A stretch of 64,000 nt of DNA from positions 62,001-126,000 of the forward strand of contig NZ_CANLBK010000003.1 of NCBI RefSeq assembly GCF_947488835.1, given 5' to 3'. The DNA comes from an uncultured Marinobacter sp. GTDB lineage: Bacteria > Pseudomonadota > Gammaproteobacteria > Pseudomonadales > Oleiphilaceae. Positions 42,089 through 51,380 of the stretch are shown here, piece after piece; within the stretch, counting starts at the first letter, position 1, and each line of letters begins with the position of its first letter. Below the pieces are notes generated by a model. It did no database searches, was not told the DNA's origin, and was given only the letters and a program-made list of their open reading frames with translations. The position numbers and the translations under genes are program-made.

Positions 42089-44470
42089 CTATGGGCAACT
42101 TGCTTGCACACCCTCTACTTTCACGGTTCCACTCACACCTTCCCAAGCACCACCAGGGCTAGCGACACCTTTGGTTCTGAGGCGATAGCTGCCCGGAGCC
42201 AAATTACGGGGTAGCTTCCAGCTAACCGTGGCTTCCGAGGTGCCAGTGAAGGGCAAATCCAAAGGCATGGGCGGCAAGTACTCGGGATGCCACGTGTACA
42301 GCAGGGCCGGATGGCGATCGGTGGCGATCACCGCCCAGCTGCCATCTTCTTCAAGTCTTTCTGTAAATGCATAGCTGTCATTGAGCATCAAGTCGTTGCG
42401 GGGGTGACTGGCCTGAAACCGGGCTGAGATCTGATCGCCAGGTGCCGCCAGGGCGGGAACATCCTCGATCAGCGCCCCAAAACCCTGGGCGCCGGGGCGG
42501 TCACCCGCTAAGTAAGGAGGCCTGCGCAACATCGGGATGACATCCGGATAAGCCGGGCCCTCTGGCAAAGCCGTTCCTTCCGCCATCGAGACCGCCAGCT
42601 TTCTTAGCTCCTGAGTAACAGCGGCCAGACTCCAAGGACCAAATACCGTGGACGCGCCCTCGTATTGCTGACTGGCGTACTCCTCACGTGTGGTCAGATA
42701 GTGGTTGTAACCATTCGACAGGCCGGCGATGACCACCGTGTTTACACCCACCGACGCCAGCTCTTCCAGCACCATCGCCCTTATTCGTCGGGCAGAGGTG
42801 GTGGTCAGCTCCCATGGCAAGCCAACCAAAGCGAGATTACCGATACGGAACACCTGAAATGGCTGCACCGCCGGTTCGAGATTGAGGGTCAGGCCGAACA
42901 GCTTGCCCAGTGCGCCGGACAGGCTATCGAATACCTCCCCGGCATTGGTGAACATCAGCACCGGCTTTTCAGCATGGCAACCCAACCCCAGCCCCGGCAG
43001 CTGCTGCGCTTTGCACATCAACAAATCACCGAGAATATTGAAAGGAAAAGTAGCGCTGGGGATATCAAGGGTGCCGCCGCACGCAAGCCCTTCACGACTC
43101 AAAGGGCCTGGCCCATCTTCTGCACCGGCCGGGAAGGACAGCCCGAGAGCTGCGTTACAGGTTTGTTTAACCGTGGCATCAAGCTCTGGGGGATGCCGCA
43201 GGCTTGCCAGTACCTGCGGATCTGTGACGGTGACTTCGTTCATCTGTACGTGCATTAACCGGTAGTCCACCCCACCGGTCAGCGGCTGGCCGGCCTGCCA
43301 AAGTTCCAGCGCTTTGGCCAGCTGCTTTGTTCCGGAGATTGCATTGGAATCCATCGGCGTTTCACCGCCACCACGGCGGGGGTCCGGGTGGGGAAATTCA
43401 TTAATGAAAATATTAGGGGAAACATCGCCTTCATCGGCTTGGGCAAAGGCGGCCACGAAGCTGTCGGTGGCTGGATCGCCTCTATAATCCGTGGCCATGA
43501 TTTCTTCATAACCCAAGGAGGCGAAGCCCTTCATATCGGAGCTGACATAAGGTACCTCGGGCCCCATAACCGTAGGATGCACACCAAACCAGTTGATGAC
43601 CCCTACGGAGTTGCCGTTCTGGCGCCTCAGGTTCAGCTGCACCATGGTCTTGTTAACATCAACCTCTTCGCCCCTTACGTTCAGATACTGTTGCCGCTCC
43701 TGTTCCGGATTCATGGCATAAGCAGGCCGCGAGCGGTTGATGTTGGTGTTGAGCAGTTCGCCCTCAGCCAAGGAAATAGGCGCGGGCTTAGGATTGGCTT
43801 CAATGTTGTAGTGGGCACGGGAGATGGCGTCTGCAATTCCGTTCACTATGGTGCTGTATACCAGCGAATCGAAACCCAAATGCAACGAATTCCCGGCTTC
43901 GTGGTGGGCGTAGCCGGCAGGGCCATTGTGGGTGTGGGTGGCGGAAAGCATGAGATTATCAGAGTTATATACGCCCGCCAGCTCCGGGTCCGCAGCCAGC
44001 GCATTGAGCACCCCAACCCGAATGCTTCCCCACATCAAGCCGATGTCGGCGGACACGAACATTATCCGCTTGCCATTGCAGGGTGATTCCACCGCAAAAG
44101 CCCGCGCATATTGCCGCTGATGAAGGCCGTGCATAACCTGGCCTGTGTCTTCCCAGCCGGCACCACTTTTCAGCGCCACAGGGCCAGTAATATCCGACAG
44201 GCCACTGCCAAAGCGGAACGCTCGATTATCACTGCAAGGCGTTCTTCCGAACTCTGCCGGGATAGCAGGCTTTCGATGACCAGGCGGGTGTGTTGATGGG
44301 GCATCCAGACCTGCCCCAACCTCCCGAAGCGGGCTTTCCATAACACACTGCGCCAACGCCGGGTTCGCGAAGGGTTTTGGGGCTTCCCTGCTCGCAGCAT
44401 AGGGTGCCACAACCGAGGCGAAGGCCAGCAAAAATAAAGCGTAAAACCTCACCTTGATGTTGTGGATCAC
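42089..44470 (-). CDS. Neutral/alkaline ceramidase
   Basis: Secreted amidase of about 793 residues, predicted to split ceramide into sphingosine and a fatty acid. Family landmarks are RFGSGLSDITGPV, ATHTHNGPAGY (zinc-binding histidines near 179 and 181), VINWFGVHPT, the catalytic-serine region VSSDMKGFASLGYE near 308-321, and EGDVSPNIF. The C-terminal Ig-like domain (ATVSWKLPRNLAPGSYRLR) closes the protein. The N-terminus is hydrophobic (YALFLLAFASVVAPYA), consistent with export. GGAG lies six bases before GTG 44470, which is preferred to the TTG at 44482. It sits downstream of nothing obvious and is divergent from the HPP-family gene. Confidence 0.92.
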   Translation of the reverse strand: MIHNIKVRFYALFLLAFASVVAPYAASREAPKPFANPALAQCVMESPLREVGAGLDAPSTHPPGHRKPAIPAEFGRTPCSDNRAFRFGSGLSDITGPVALKSGAGWEDTGQVMHGLHQRQYARAFAVESPCNGKRIMFVSADIGLMWGSIRVGVLNALAADPELAGVYNSDNLMLSATHTHNGPAGYAHHEAGNSLHLGFDSLVYSTIVNGIADAISRAHYNIEANPKPAPISLAEGELLNTNINRSRPAYAMNPEQERQQYLNVRGEEVDVNKTMVQLNLRRQNGNSVGVINWFGVHPTVMGPEVPYVSSDMKGFASLGYEEIMATDYRGDPATDSFVAAFAQADEGDVSPNIFINEFPHPDPRRGGGETPMDSNAISGTKQLAKALELWQAGQPLTGGVDYRLMHVQMNEVTVTDPQVLASLRHPPELDATVKQTCNAALGLSFPAGAEDGPGPLSREGLACGGTLDIPSATFPFNILGDLLMCKAQQLPGLGLGCHAEKPVLMFTNAGEVFDSLSGALGKLFGLTLNLEPAVQPFQVFRIGNLALVGLPWELTTTSARRIRAMVLEELASVGVNTVVIAGLSNGYNHYLTTREEYASQQYEGASTVFGPWSLAAVTQELRKLAVSMAEGTALPEGPAYPDVIPMLRRPPYLAGDRPGAQGFGALIEDVPALAAPGDQISARFQASHPRNDLMLNDSYAFTERLEEDGSWAVIATDRHPALLYTWHPEYLPPMPLDLPFTGTSEATVSWKLPRNLAPGSYRLRTKGVASPGGAWEGVSGTVKVEGVQASCP

Positions 44471-44644
44471 GACTGGCTCCAATCAATGCCGTATTTCTTA
44501 GCCGGCACAGCATAGCGCCAGATTGCTGCGATGCATTGACTGCACTGACTCAGGCATTAAAAAAATAACCATATAACAAACGGGAAATTGCGAAAACCAC
44601 TGCCACAACGTACTCTAGCCCACTTTTTTGTGTACGGACGCACC

Positions 44645-45274
44645 ATGGGTATCAAGAACGAACGATTACGCTGGCAACTGGCTTCCGGCGTTTTACGAGC
44701 CTTCCACCTGGAACGCTTGGCAAGCAGATATAGCCGCAGAACCGTGATGGCTGGCTTCAACCTCGTGAATGGTGGCGTAAGCATCGCTCTGGTGTCTTTT
44801 ATCGCGCTGATCACTCAGGAAGCCTTTATTTTCCCGTCTTTGGGCGCGACTGCTTTTATTCTTTTCTATGTACCCATGGCTCAACCAGCCTCACCAAGAA
44901 ACACTCTGTGCGGACATTTAATTGGCGCTTTGATGGGGCTGTTAGCGCTGTATCTGTTTGGCTTACAGGATGCGCCCTCAGCATTTGTCAGCTCTGTGGA
45001 TTTACCGCGCGTGGGTGCCGCCGCCGTGTCTTTGGGCTTGACCAGCTGTTTGATGGTTTTACTGAAAGTTGCCCATCCACCCGCAGGCGCCACTGCGCTG
45101 ATCGTATCTTTGGGGCTTATGCCCAACCCTTCCCAATTACCTATTTTGATGGCAGGTGTACTTGTGTTACTGGTGCATGCGTTCTTGATGAACCGCCTGT
45201 CGGGCATTCCCTACCCGTTGTGGTCATCTGATGCGGCTGGGCCAGCACTGTCCCTAAGCCCCGAAAGGCCGTAA
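44645..45274 (+). CDS. HPP-family membrane protein
   Basis: Inner-membrane protein of 209 residues with about four to five helices and the two family-defining stretches: GATAFILFYVPMAQPASPRN and LLKVAHPPAGATAL. The name comes from the His-Pro-Pro in the latter. Some plant members transport nitrite into plastids; the bacterial role is uncertain. A TTG at 44588 is also in frame, but ATG 44645 removes a basic non-family extension. It is divergent from the ceramidase and shares its promoter region. Confidence 0.85.
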   Translation: MGIKNERLRWQLASGVLRAFHLERLASRYSRRTVMAGFNLVNGGVSIALVSFIALITQEAFIFPSLGATAFILFYVPMAQPASPRNTLCGHLIGALMGLLALYLFGLQDAPSAFVSSVDLPRVGAAAVSLGLTSCLMVLLKVAHPPAGATALIVSLGLMPNPSQLPILMAGVLVLLVHAFLMNRLSGIPYPLWSSDAAGPALSLSPERP

Positions 45275-45470
45275 TAGAGCTATAGCACGGGCATAGTAAG
45301 GGCACAGCACGGCCACCGCGCACCACTCTTAACGCGTCCACATCCCCGCTTATCGAACTCGGCGGCGACGGTTTTTTGGCTCAAAAAGTAACCAAATAGC
45401 GCCATATTTTACACCATTTAACACGCTTGCCCGATAGGATTGCATCATCCAAATACCCCGGAGATGCACA

Positions 45471-46931
45471 ATGTCCTTCCATACAAGCTCACGCTCAAGC
45501 CTCTTTATCATCGCGCTGAGCTCACTCCTTACCGCCTGTGGTGGTGGCGATTCTTCAGCCCCATCACCTCAAACACCCAACTCATCGGTGACCACGCCCG
45601 GCGACAACAACACCCCGGAAGAAACCCCGGAGCAGAAGTTTTGGGTGGAAGGTTATGCCGTTAAGGGAGCTGTGGACGGTGGGCTTATCTCGATCTGGCA
45701 TCACGAAACCGACGCTATGGCCAGCACTATGGATAGCAACTGGGTAAAAATCGGTGACACCGTCAGAACCAACGAAAACGGTGGATTCCGGATCTCAGTA
45801 CCTGAGGCCTATTCAGCTGAGCCGCTAAAGGTGATTCTGCAGTCAGATACTCAAACCCTCATGCGCTGCGATGCCCAACCTTCGTGTAAAACACCTTCCG
45901 GAGTCAGCATCAGCTTTGGCGAATGGTTCTGGCCGGGTAACAACCTGGAGCTGAAATCCCTTGTGGTGCCGTCCAATGCCAACGAAGGTGTTGTTTTAAC
46001 ACCACTGGTAACTCTGGCATTTGAAAAGTTTCTCAAGTCATCGGATCACAGCGTTTCCCGGTTCACGGAATTGCTTCGCAATCAGGAAGAACGCTTTGGC
46101 CTTGGTGCGGGCGCCTTGCTGGAGAAGCCAATGGACCTTGCAGCCGCAGATTTGAGCAGCATTCAAGCCCGGGACCTGAAAACCGCCTTGTTGAATATTG
46201 CCTTTCTTAGCCTGGTAGACGGGCAACAATGGAAGACACTGGGCGATGTTCTCGGTGCTGCCAAAGAGGTTTCAGAGCCCAATGGTGACCTGCCGCTAAG
46301 CGCCGGAGAGAATCTGGACCTGAGCGTTGAGCTGCTAACTGTCGCAGCCATTGTGCAGGCGGACCTACTATGGGACGTGCTGAAAGGAGCCGGCGTTAAA
46401 GATGCGGTTATGGACAACACCCTTGCAAGCCTCGAACAAACCCTGGGCTCCACAATGCCGACAGTTCCGCCAGCGCCGGAACCCGTTCCTGACCCGACAC
46501 CTGAGCCAACGCCAGAGCCTGCCCCCGAGCCGGAGCCAACGCCAGAACCCGAACCGGCGCCTGAACCAGCCCCAGAGCCCGAGCCCGAGCCAACACCTGA
46601 GCCTGAGCCAGCTCCGACTCCTGAGCCACAGCCAGAGCCAACTCCGGAGCCAATAACGGGTAACGCAACAATGAACTGGAATGCGCCTGCGACCCGCGTA
46701 AACGGAGAAGCACTGGCGATGGGTGAAATTGACAAGTACATCGTTAAATATGGCACAGAAGAACGTGTTGATGACAGAACGAATGAAATCACTGTAGAAG
46801 ACGGTCAAGCAATGGAATACCAAGTCGCCGGCCTTACCGAGGGTACCTGGTATTTTGCAATGAAAACCGTAGATACCAACGGCCTTGAAAGCGACTGGTC
46901 CGTTTCTGTAAGCAAAACGATTTCCCGGTAA
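45471..46931 (+). CDS. Lipoprotein with Pro-Glu repeats and a C-terminal fibronectin type III-like domain
   Basis: Exported lipoprotein of 486 residues with lipobox SLLTAC (Cys23) and a Ser/Pro/Thr-rich linker. The middle (about 60-320) is a globular region that I do not recognise, with [20 protein letters not shown] resembling the start of carboxypeptidase-regulatory or DUF-type surface domains. A long Pro-Glu tract spans about 335-395, then a fibronectin type III-like domain ([51 protein letters not shown]). Attachment or surface display is plausible; no enzyme motif is seen. The stop overlaps a hairpin shared with the convergent AraC-type gene. Confidence 0.75.
   Translation: MSFHTSSRSSLFIIALSSLLTACGGGDSSAPSPQTPNSSVTTPGDNNTPEETPEQKFWVEGYAVKGAVDGGLISIWHHETDAMASTMDSNWVKIGDTVRTNENGGFRISVPEAYSAEPLKVILQSDTQTLMRCDAQPSCKTPSGVSISFGEWFWPGNNLELKSLVVPSNANEGVVLTPLVTLAFEKFLKSSDHSVSRFTELLRNQEERFGLGAGALLEKPMDLAAADLSSIQARDLKTALLNIAFLSLVDGQQWKTLGDVLGAAKEVSEPNGDLPLSAGENLDLSVELLTVAAIVQADLLWDVLKGAGVKDAVMDNTLASLEQTLGSTMPTVPPAPEPVPDPTPEPTPEPAPEPEPTPEPEPAPEPAPEPEPEPTPEPEPAPTPEPQPEPTPEPITGNATMNWNAPATRVNGEALAMGEIDKYIVKYGTEERVDDRTNEITVEDGQAMEYQVAGLTEGTWYFAMKTVDTNGLESDWSVSVSKTISR
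46474..46653. repeat. Degenerate repeat encoding the Pro-Glu tract of the lipoprotein
   Basis: Hexamer-type units of the form CCNGAR/GAGCCN repeat over about 180 bases and encode PEP, PAPEP and PTPEP units. It is a rigid, extended spacer of the kind used to hold a domain away from the cell surface. Confidence 0.8.
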
Positions 46932-46943
46932 CTCCGGGAAATC
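46919..46943. terminator. Bidirectional hairpin between convergent genes
   Basis: GATTTCCCGG, loop TAACT, CCGGGAAATC: a perfect 10-bp stem that spans the stop codon of the lipoprotein gene and faces the stop of the AraC-type gene at 46954. There is no U-tract beyond the A/T in the stem, so termination strength is uncertain. Confidence 0.6.
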
Positions 46944-46953
46944 AACCTTAGCC

Positions 46954-48033
46954 TCAGCTGGAGAGCCGGTCTTTTACACCTGGATCCTCTCCGGCCTGAA
47001 GCTGCTCAAGGCTTCTCTCATGCCGAAAAGCCGTTGGTGTAGTGTTCATGATTTCCCGAAAGGCACGATTGAAGGAGCTGAGGGTTCGGTACCCCACATC
47101 CAGAGATATGTTGAGCACAGGCTCTTCTGGCGTATCGATCAGGCGGTTCGAAGCCTCCGCGATCCGAAGGTGGTTGATGTAATCACTGAAGTTACGATAC
47201 CCGAGCTTTTGATTAATCAAACGGCGTACTCGGTACTCCGGAATACCCAGAGCATCAGCCAACTGTTTTAACGCCAGTTTTTCCCTCTTGTAGAACCCGC
47301 CGTTCATAAGCTCTTCCAGTTTTAACCCATCATCACTATCAACTTGCCGTGGCGCATCAACCAGGGCGCAAGCTTCCGGTTCCGGCTGTTGTTCACATTC
47401 AACCGACTGCTCGCCTGGCGTCAGTTCCAGCAATACATCACGGGACGAAATAATACAGAACAGAATCGCCAAGGATGCCAAACCCACAATCATGCCTCTG
47501 GTCGCCTCAGGGTAGATACCAAAATTCAGACTGATGGTTGCAGTACCCACTGCACTGCCCAAAATCAGCAACAGCGCCAAGCGAAGTTTTCTGCGCGCTT
47601 CAACCAGATCGTTACGCCAATGGCGAACCACATAGATTACGCCATGCAGCACAACCACATACTCAAACCACTGCCCCAATTTCAGCCCCAAAAACGCACC
47701 CACATCAGACCAGTGCCCAGCCTCTATGAAAGGAGTGGATAACGCGGGGGCAGCAAAGCTGTATAGCGCCATTGCGCCCCATACGCTGATTAACCGTGGG
47801 CGCGACGCAAAGACAAGCTGGCAAAGCACCCAGAACAAAGCGGGCAGCGCGGTTTGAAGATCAGAGGTTAGCCAACGCCAGTGAGCCGGAGCGAGCGGGT
47901 CCATAAGGTATGCAACTGATGCGAGGATGATCAGAAGAAAGACTTTTCCCACCCGCAGGTGCCGGAAGTCTCGCCAGGAAATCAGGAACAGAGCAGCCAG
48001 AGAACCCAAACCGAACCCAGTGAGCGCGAGCAA
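46954..48033 (-). CDS. AraC-family regulator with a seven-helix membrane domain
   Basis: Protein of 359 residues whose first 200 residues contain about seven hydrophobic helices (for example LTGFGLGSLAALFLISWRDF, VFLLIILASVAYLMDP, WVLCQLVFASRPRL, LALLLILGSAVGTATISL, GMIVGLASLAILFCIISS). The C-terminus is an AraC helix-turn-helix pair (LKQLADALGIPEYRVRRLINQKLGYRNFSDYINHLRI and LNISLDVGYRTLSSFNRAFREIMNTTPTAFR). The regulator is therefore likely to be membrane-bound. It starts at TTG 48033 with GAGGGG six bases upstream. Neighbours are two surface-protein genes on either side. Confidence 0.85.
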   Translation of the reverse strand: MLALTGFGLGSLAALFLISWRDFRHLRVGKVFLLIILASVAYLMDPLAPAHWRWLTSDLQTALPALFWVLCQLVFASRPRLISVWGAMALYSFAAPALSTPFIEAGHWSDVGAFLGLKLGQWFEYVVVLHGVIYVVRHWRNDLVEARRKLRLALLLILGSAVGTATISLNFGIYPEATRGMIVGLASLAILFCIISSRDVLLELTPGEQSVECEQQPEPEACALVDAPRQVDSDDGLKLEELMNGGFYKREKLALKQLADALGIPEYRVRRLINQKLGYRNFSDYINHLRIAEASNRLIDTPEEPVLNISLDVGYRTLSSFNRAFREIMNTTPTAFRHERSLEQLQAGEDPGVKDRLSS

Positions 48034-48142
48034 AGCGAACCCCTCGATTGTTGATGTTATTATTTTTTATCAAGTATAGGAGGAATTCAGAGGATTGTGC
48101 GTCGACTGGTTTGCACCCTTGAAAGCGGCGACAGCAAATGGA

Positions 48143-48182
48143 ATAGTCGCCCGCCCGTCACTGGTGACGAACGGGCGACTAT
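48143..48182 (-). terminator. Long hairpin after the M19-like gene
   Basis: ATAGTCGCCCG at 48143-48153 pairs with CGGGCGACTAT at 48172-48182; inside it CGTCAC pairs with GTGACG, with CC/AA as an internal bulge. It begins four bases beyond the minus-strand stop codon at 48186. No long U-tract follows. Confidence 0.75.
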
Positions 48183-48185
48183 CAA

Positions 48186-51083
48186 CTATTGAGGCTGTGT
48201 CGCAACCCACTGCTGATTGCTACCACCATGGTGCTGCCACATCACCAAAGCCTGGCCTGCTGCATCCATAGCGTAATTGCCATTTTGCTTAAGCCGGAAG
48301 GACTTATCGGCATGCTGCTCGAACTGCTGCGCATCACCGGTGCTGCAAGCAGCGAGCACCAGCGGTGTGCCGTTGGCGGCCTGAGCCGAACTGGAAACAC
48401 ACAGGTTAGGGTCAAGCCCGGAGCGCAACACGCCCGGCGTGGGCTGCCATTGCCACAGTTGCGCGTCGGCGCCCGAGCAATCTGCAAGGTTCAATGACGA
48501 GCCGACACCGTTCGCAGTCAGGCACAAGCCAGATCTGGCGCTTCGGTATTCCGCCAGGCGACCGCTCGCGGAATCCATGCGCAACTCCCACTGCTGATTC
48601 GCGTTACCGTGGGACTGCCAGAACCCTACCCAGCCGCTGTCATAGGCATCCAGCGAGTGGCTATTGCTGCCCGCACTGGTTATGCGTTGGCCGGAGTACT
48701 GCCAATTTTGCTGAGTGCTGCCGTTACACGCCTGCAGGTTGGGGTAGCCGTTATTCCAGGGCGTGCCGTTGTTATCCAGGCAGTATGCATCATCGCCTTC
48801 CTGGTTAGAGATGGTTCCCTGTACGGGGTCGAACAACCACCGCTGATCCCGCGCCAGGGGCTGGCACGCGTAATGATCTACCCAGGCACCACTGCTTACG
48901 CCATCGTCGTTTCCGGGAACATCAAGGCAGGTGTTCTTTCCACGGTTGAAAATCGTAACGTAGTTCGGCAACGGATTCACAAACTCGCGGTTTGGGTTGC
49001 TGCTGGCACGCTCCCACATCTGAAGATAGGCTTCTGCCGAGTTCATAACAGACTCATATACGCGATTAGGCGCGCGTTCACGGAGATCCTGAATATGATC
49101 AGCAATCAGGCCGTAATGTGCCATGCCATCGGCGTTCAGATCGAAACTGCGGTTGCCGGTGATCTGCTTGTTCACCGTGAGCCCAAACTCCGTAGTGAAC
49201 GGATACTCAAGTGGCGATACCGCAGCACTCGCGCGAGGGCCCGGCTGGTTGCCGATCCCGCTCATATCGGTAGAGAAGGTCACACCCGGCAGGTAATCCG
49301 TCGCCTCGACCTTATCCAGAAATCCGGAAATCGCACCACCAATGTGGTCAGCATCGCTGTTATAAGGCGCTAAAATTCCGCCAAGCTCAGCAATACGAAC
49401 CGCGTTCGGGTGCACGGTTCCGTTCGTGCCTGCGTGCATGTGGCTGTGGCCGGAAATCAGCCCGGAGTACTGACGCGCTTCGGCAATATCCAACACGGCT
49501 TCGTGGCTATGTTGAGACATATGATCCACCTCGATAACCATGCCCTTATCCATCAGCCGGTTCACCAGATAGATACCTAGATCCGTCAGCCCACGATTGT
49601 TGCACTGCCCCGTGGTTTCATCGTAATTGGTAGAGCCAGTCACCCCCAACAACGCCTCAAGCCCAAACAGCCCCAGGTCGTTGATCATCATCTGGCCTAC
49701 AGTTTCATCAGCACAGGTACTGGTGGAGAAGTACCGGCCCGTTGACAGGTTATTACCCACATTGATCAGACCGCCTTCAATTCTGGCGCCACCAAACTGG
49801 TTATCAAACCGATGAATGGGGTAGATCACACGAACACCCAGGTCGTGGTACTTTTCCAGCTGGGCATCTACATAAGCTTGGGAGCAGGTTTGATCTTTCA
49901 GGCCACAGTTAAAGAGCTCGGAAGCCTCGATGCCCAAAACAATCGCCATTTTGCCATCGGCAATCACCTGCCTGGCTTCTTCGGGACTGCTCACTATCCG
50001 GAAGAATCCCTTGCCCGGGCCGCCAGCTTGCGCATCCACATAGGTCTGCATTTCATGCAAACGGAGAATCTGGAGATCAATACTCTCCATGGTATTGCAG
50101 CTGTTAGTACCACCCCAGCTTTGCGGCAACAGGGTGGATTGAATGTTACACAGAACTTCGTTTTCCACGAGATGGGTCACCATCATGCGCTGCCCGCCCA
50201 GGAAGGCCCGCTCAATCCAGCGATAGTAGTACCCGGTGTGAGACAAACTCTGGTGGTTGGGCCAGAAAGGAAAGTCCGGCCAACCGGCGGTGTTGTAACG
50301 GAAGTTGATGTCGTTGAAACCCATCAGGTTGCCAATCACATCCAGCGAGCCATTGGGGCCATGCACATCGGAACTGTCGGCAAGCGCTTTGGTTACACCA
50401 AAGGGATGAAACGGCGCGCCGCCCATCATGGTTCCACCCATGAATTCGTATGAGGTGATGTGCGTGTGCGCATCAATCGAGCCGCGAACCGGGGCATTCG
50501 GGTCGCCTTTGAGCTGCTCGCGGTCGCCCGCAACATTCAGCTCGGCCTCAGGGAAATCTGCACAATTTTCAGCAGGCACAAACCTGAACCAGTTTTCGCT
50601 ATTCCTGTTCCAGGGGTTCAGCAAATCAATAAAATAAATACCCCGGCTGTTCCAGTTATGCCTGAGTGAGCGGTTCAGATACAAACTGGTTAACTTGAAT
50701 TGGTGCTCTCCGCCCTCGACACGCTGATCGATACGCCAGTTTGCATGCTGAGCAGGATCGGTGCCCGCCGTAATTTCAGCCGGAAGCCGTGTATCGAGAA
50801 AGCGTCCAGCCTGGTCGCGCATCAAGAAGGTACCAAACCCGCTGGGTTTGAAGTAAAAACTTGCCGCGTGCCCGGCATTCTCTGCCCTGAAGTCAAAACT
50901 CCAGCCATTATTAATGGTGCCGCTGGTCTTATAGCGGCGCATAAACCGATCGTTGTGCAATGACTGAACTGCATAACAACCCTGTGCAAGCCCAAACACT
51001 GCGTCTGAACTTTCGTCAGATGCATGGGCTGTTGAACCAAGTAAGGTGGCGGCTCCGAAGAGCGCCAAGAGGAATCGAGCCAT
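48186..51083 (-). CDS. Secreted M19-like dipeptidase/amidohydrolase with ricin-type lectin domains
   Basis: Exported protein of 965 residues with a signal peptide (FLLALFGAATLLGSTAHA). A lectin-like N-terminal part (about 35-175, QGCYAVQSLHNDRFMRRY, FKPSGFGTFLMRD) precedes a TIM-barrel hydrolase opened by GSIDAHTHI (His206, His208) with KMAIVLGIEASELF, VIEVDHMSQHSHEAVLDIA, SGHSHMH and VTFSTDMSG, the renal-dipeptidase pattern. Two ricin-B-type repeats close the protein (about 700-960: NTCLDVPGNDDG, DAYCLDNNGTPW, QQNWQYSG, GLCLTANG, LCVSSSAQA, NQQWVAT). Substrate unknown; a carbohydrate- or peptide-linked polymer is likely. ATG 51083 has AGGA before it. Confidence 0.8.
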   Translation of the reverse strand: MARFLLALFGAATLLGSTAHASDESSDAVFGLAQGCYAVQSLHNDRFMRRYKTSGTINNGWSFDFRAENAGHAASFYFKPSGFGTFLMRDQAGRFLDTRLPAEITAGTDPAQHANWRIDQRVEGGEHQFKLTSLYLNRSLRHNWNSRGIYFIDLLNPWNRNSENWFRFVPAENCADFPEAELNVAGDREQLKGDPNAPVRGSIDAHTHITSYEFMGGTMMGGAPFHPFGVTKALADSSDVHGPNGSLDVIGNLMGFNDINFRYNTAGWPDFPFWPNHQSLSHTGYYYRWIERAFLGGQRMMVTHLVENEVLCNIQSTLLPQSWGGTNSCNTMESIDLQILRLHEMQTYVDAQAGGPGKGFFRIVSSPEEARQVIADGKMAIVLGIEASELFNCGLKDQTCSQAYVDAQLEKYHDLGVRVIYPIHRFDNQFGGARIEGGLINVGNNLSTGRYFSTSTCADETVGQMMINDLGLFGLEALLGVTGSTNYDETTGQCNNRGLTDLGIYLVNRLMDKGMVIEVDHMSQHSHEAVLDIAEARQYSGLISGHSHMHAGTNGTVHPNAVRIAELGGILAPYNSDADHIGGAISGFLDKVEATDYLPGVTFSTDMSGIGNQPGPRASAAVSPLEYPFTTEFGLTVNKQITGNRSFDLNADGMAHYGLIADHIQDLRERAPNRVYESVMNSAEAYLQMWERASSNPNREFVNPLPNYVTIFNRGKNTCLDVPGNDDGVSSGAWVDHYACQPLARDQRWLFDPVQGTISNQEGDDAYCLDNNGTPWNNGYPNLQACNGSTQQNWQYSGQRITSAGSNSHSLDAYDSGWVGFWQSHGNANQQWELRMDSASGRLAEYRSARSGLCLTANGVGSSLNLADCSGADAQLWQWQPTPGVLRSGLDPNLCVSSSAQAANGTPLVLAACSTGDAQQFEQHADKSFRLKQNGNYAMDAAGQALVMWQHHGGSNQQWVATQPQ

Positions 51084-51380
51084 GATCCTGTCCTTTTATT
51101 GTGAGTTATATCGGATTGACTGGGTGGATCCGTCACAAACAATAGGAGCAGGACTTGGCTCATGCCACAGCAAGAGGTTTGCATAACCTGAAAGAGCTGT
51201 GCAGTTTCTTGAATGCGTGTCAGGACGGGCCAGACAAGCACCCTGCCAACTGCATCGAAAAGAAAATCACAGACACTCGTCGAACAAATACAAAAATTTA
51301 TTTGAGTTGTCATGGGATGGCAACTATCTTTCCTGCGGGGTCTTACAAAAATAATTACCTAATGTTTGGAGTTAACAATA
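51084..51380. other. Divergent intergenic region between M19-like and porin genes
   Basis: 297 bases holding the promoters of both genes. An interrupted dyad AGTTGTC-ATGGGAT-GGCAACT (51305-51325, 6 of 7 arm matches) lies 56-76 bases before the porin ATG and could be an operator or a 5-prime hairpin. Nothing else stands out, and no coding frame is supported. Confidence 0.4.

Noticed and set aside
43388..44086. Long plus-strand frame inside the ceramidase gene
   Set aside because: It is antisense to conserved ceramidase motifs.
46474..46653. Repeat considered as a CRISPR array
   Set aside because: Units are degenerate hexamers in frame with a protein and lack spacers.
46163..46792. Minus-strand frame rich in Gly-Ser opposite the lipoprotein
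   Set aside because: It mirrors the Pro-Glu tract on the coding strand.
49812..50453. Long plus-strand frame inside the M19-like gene
   Set aside because: It is antisense to a gene with clear catalytic motifs and a signal peptide.
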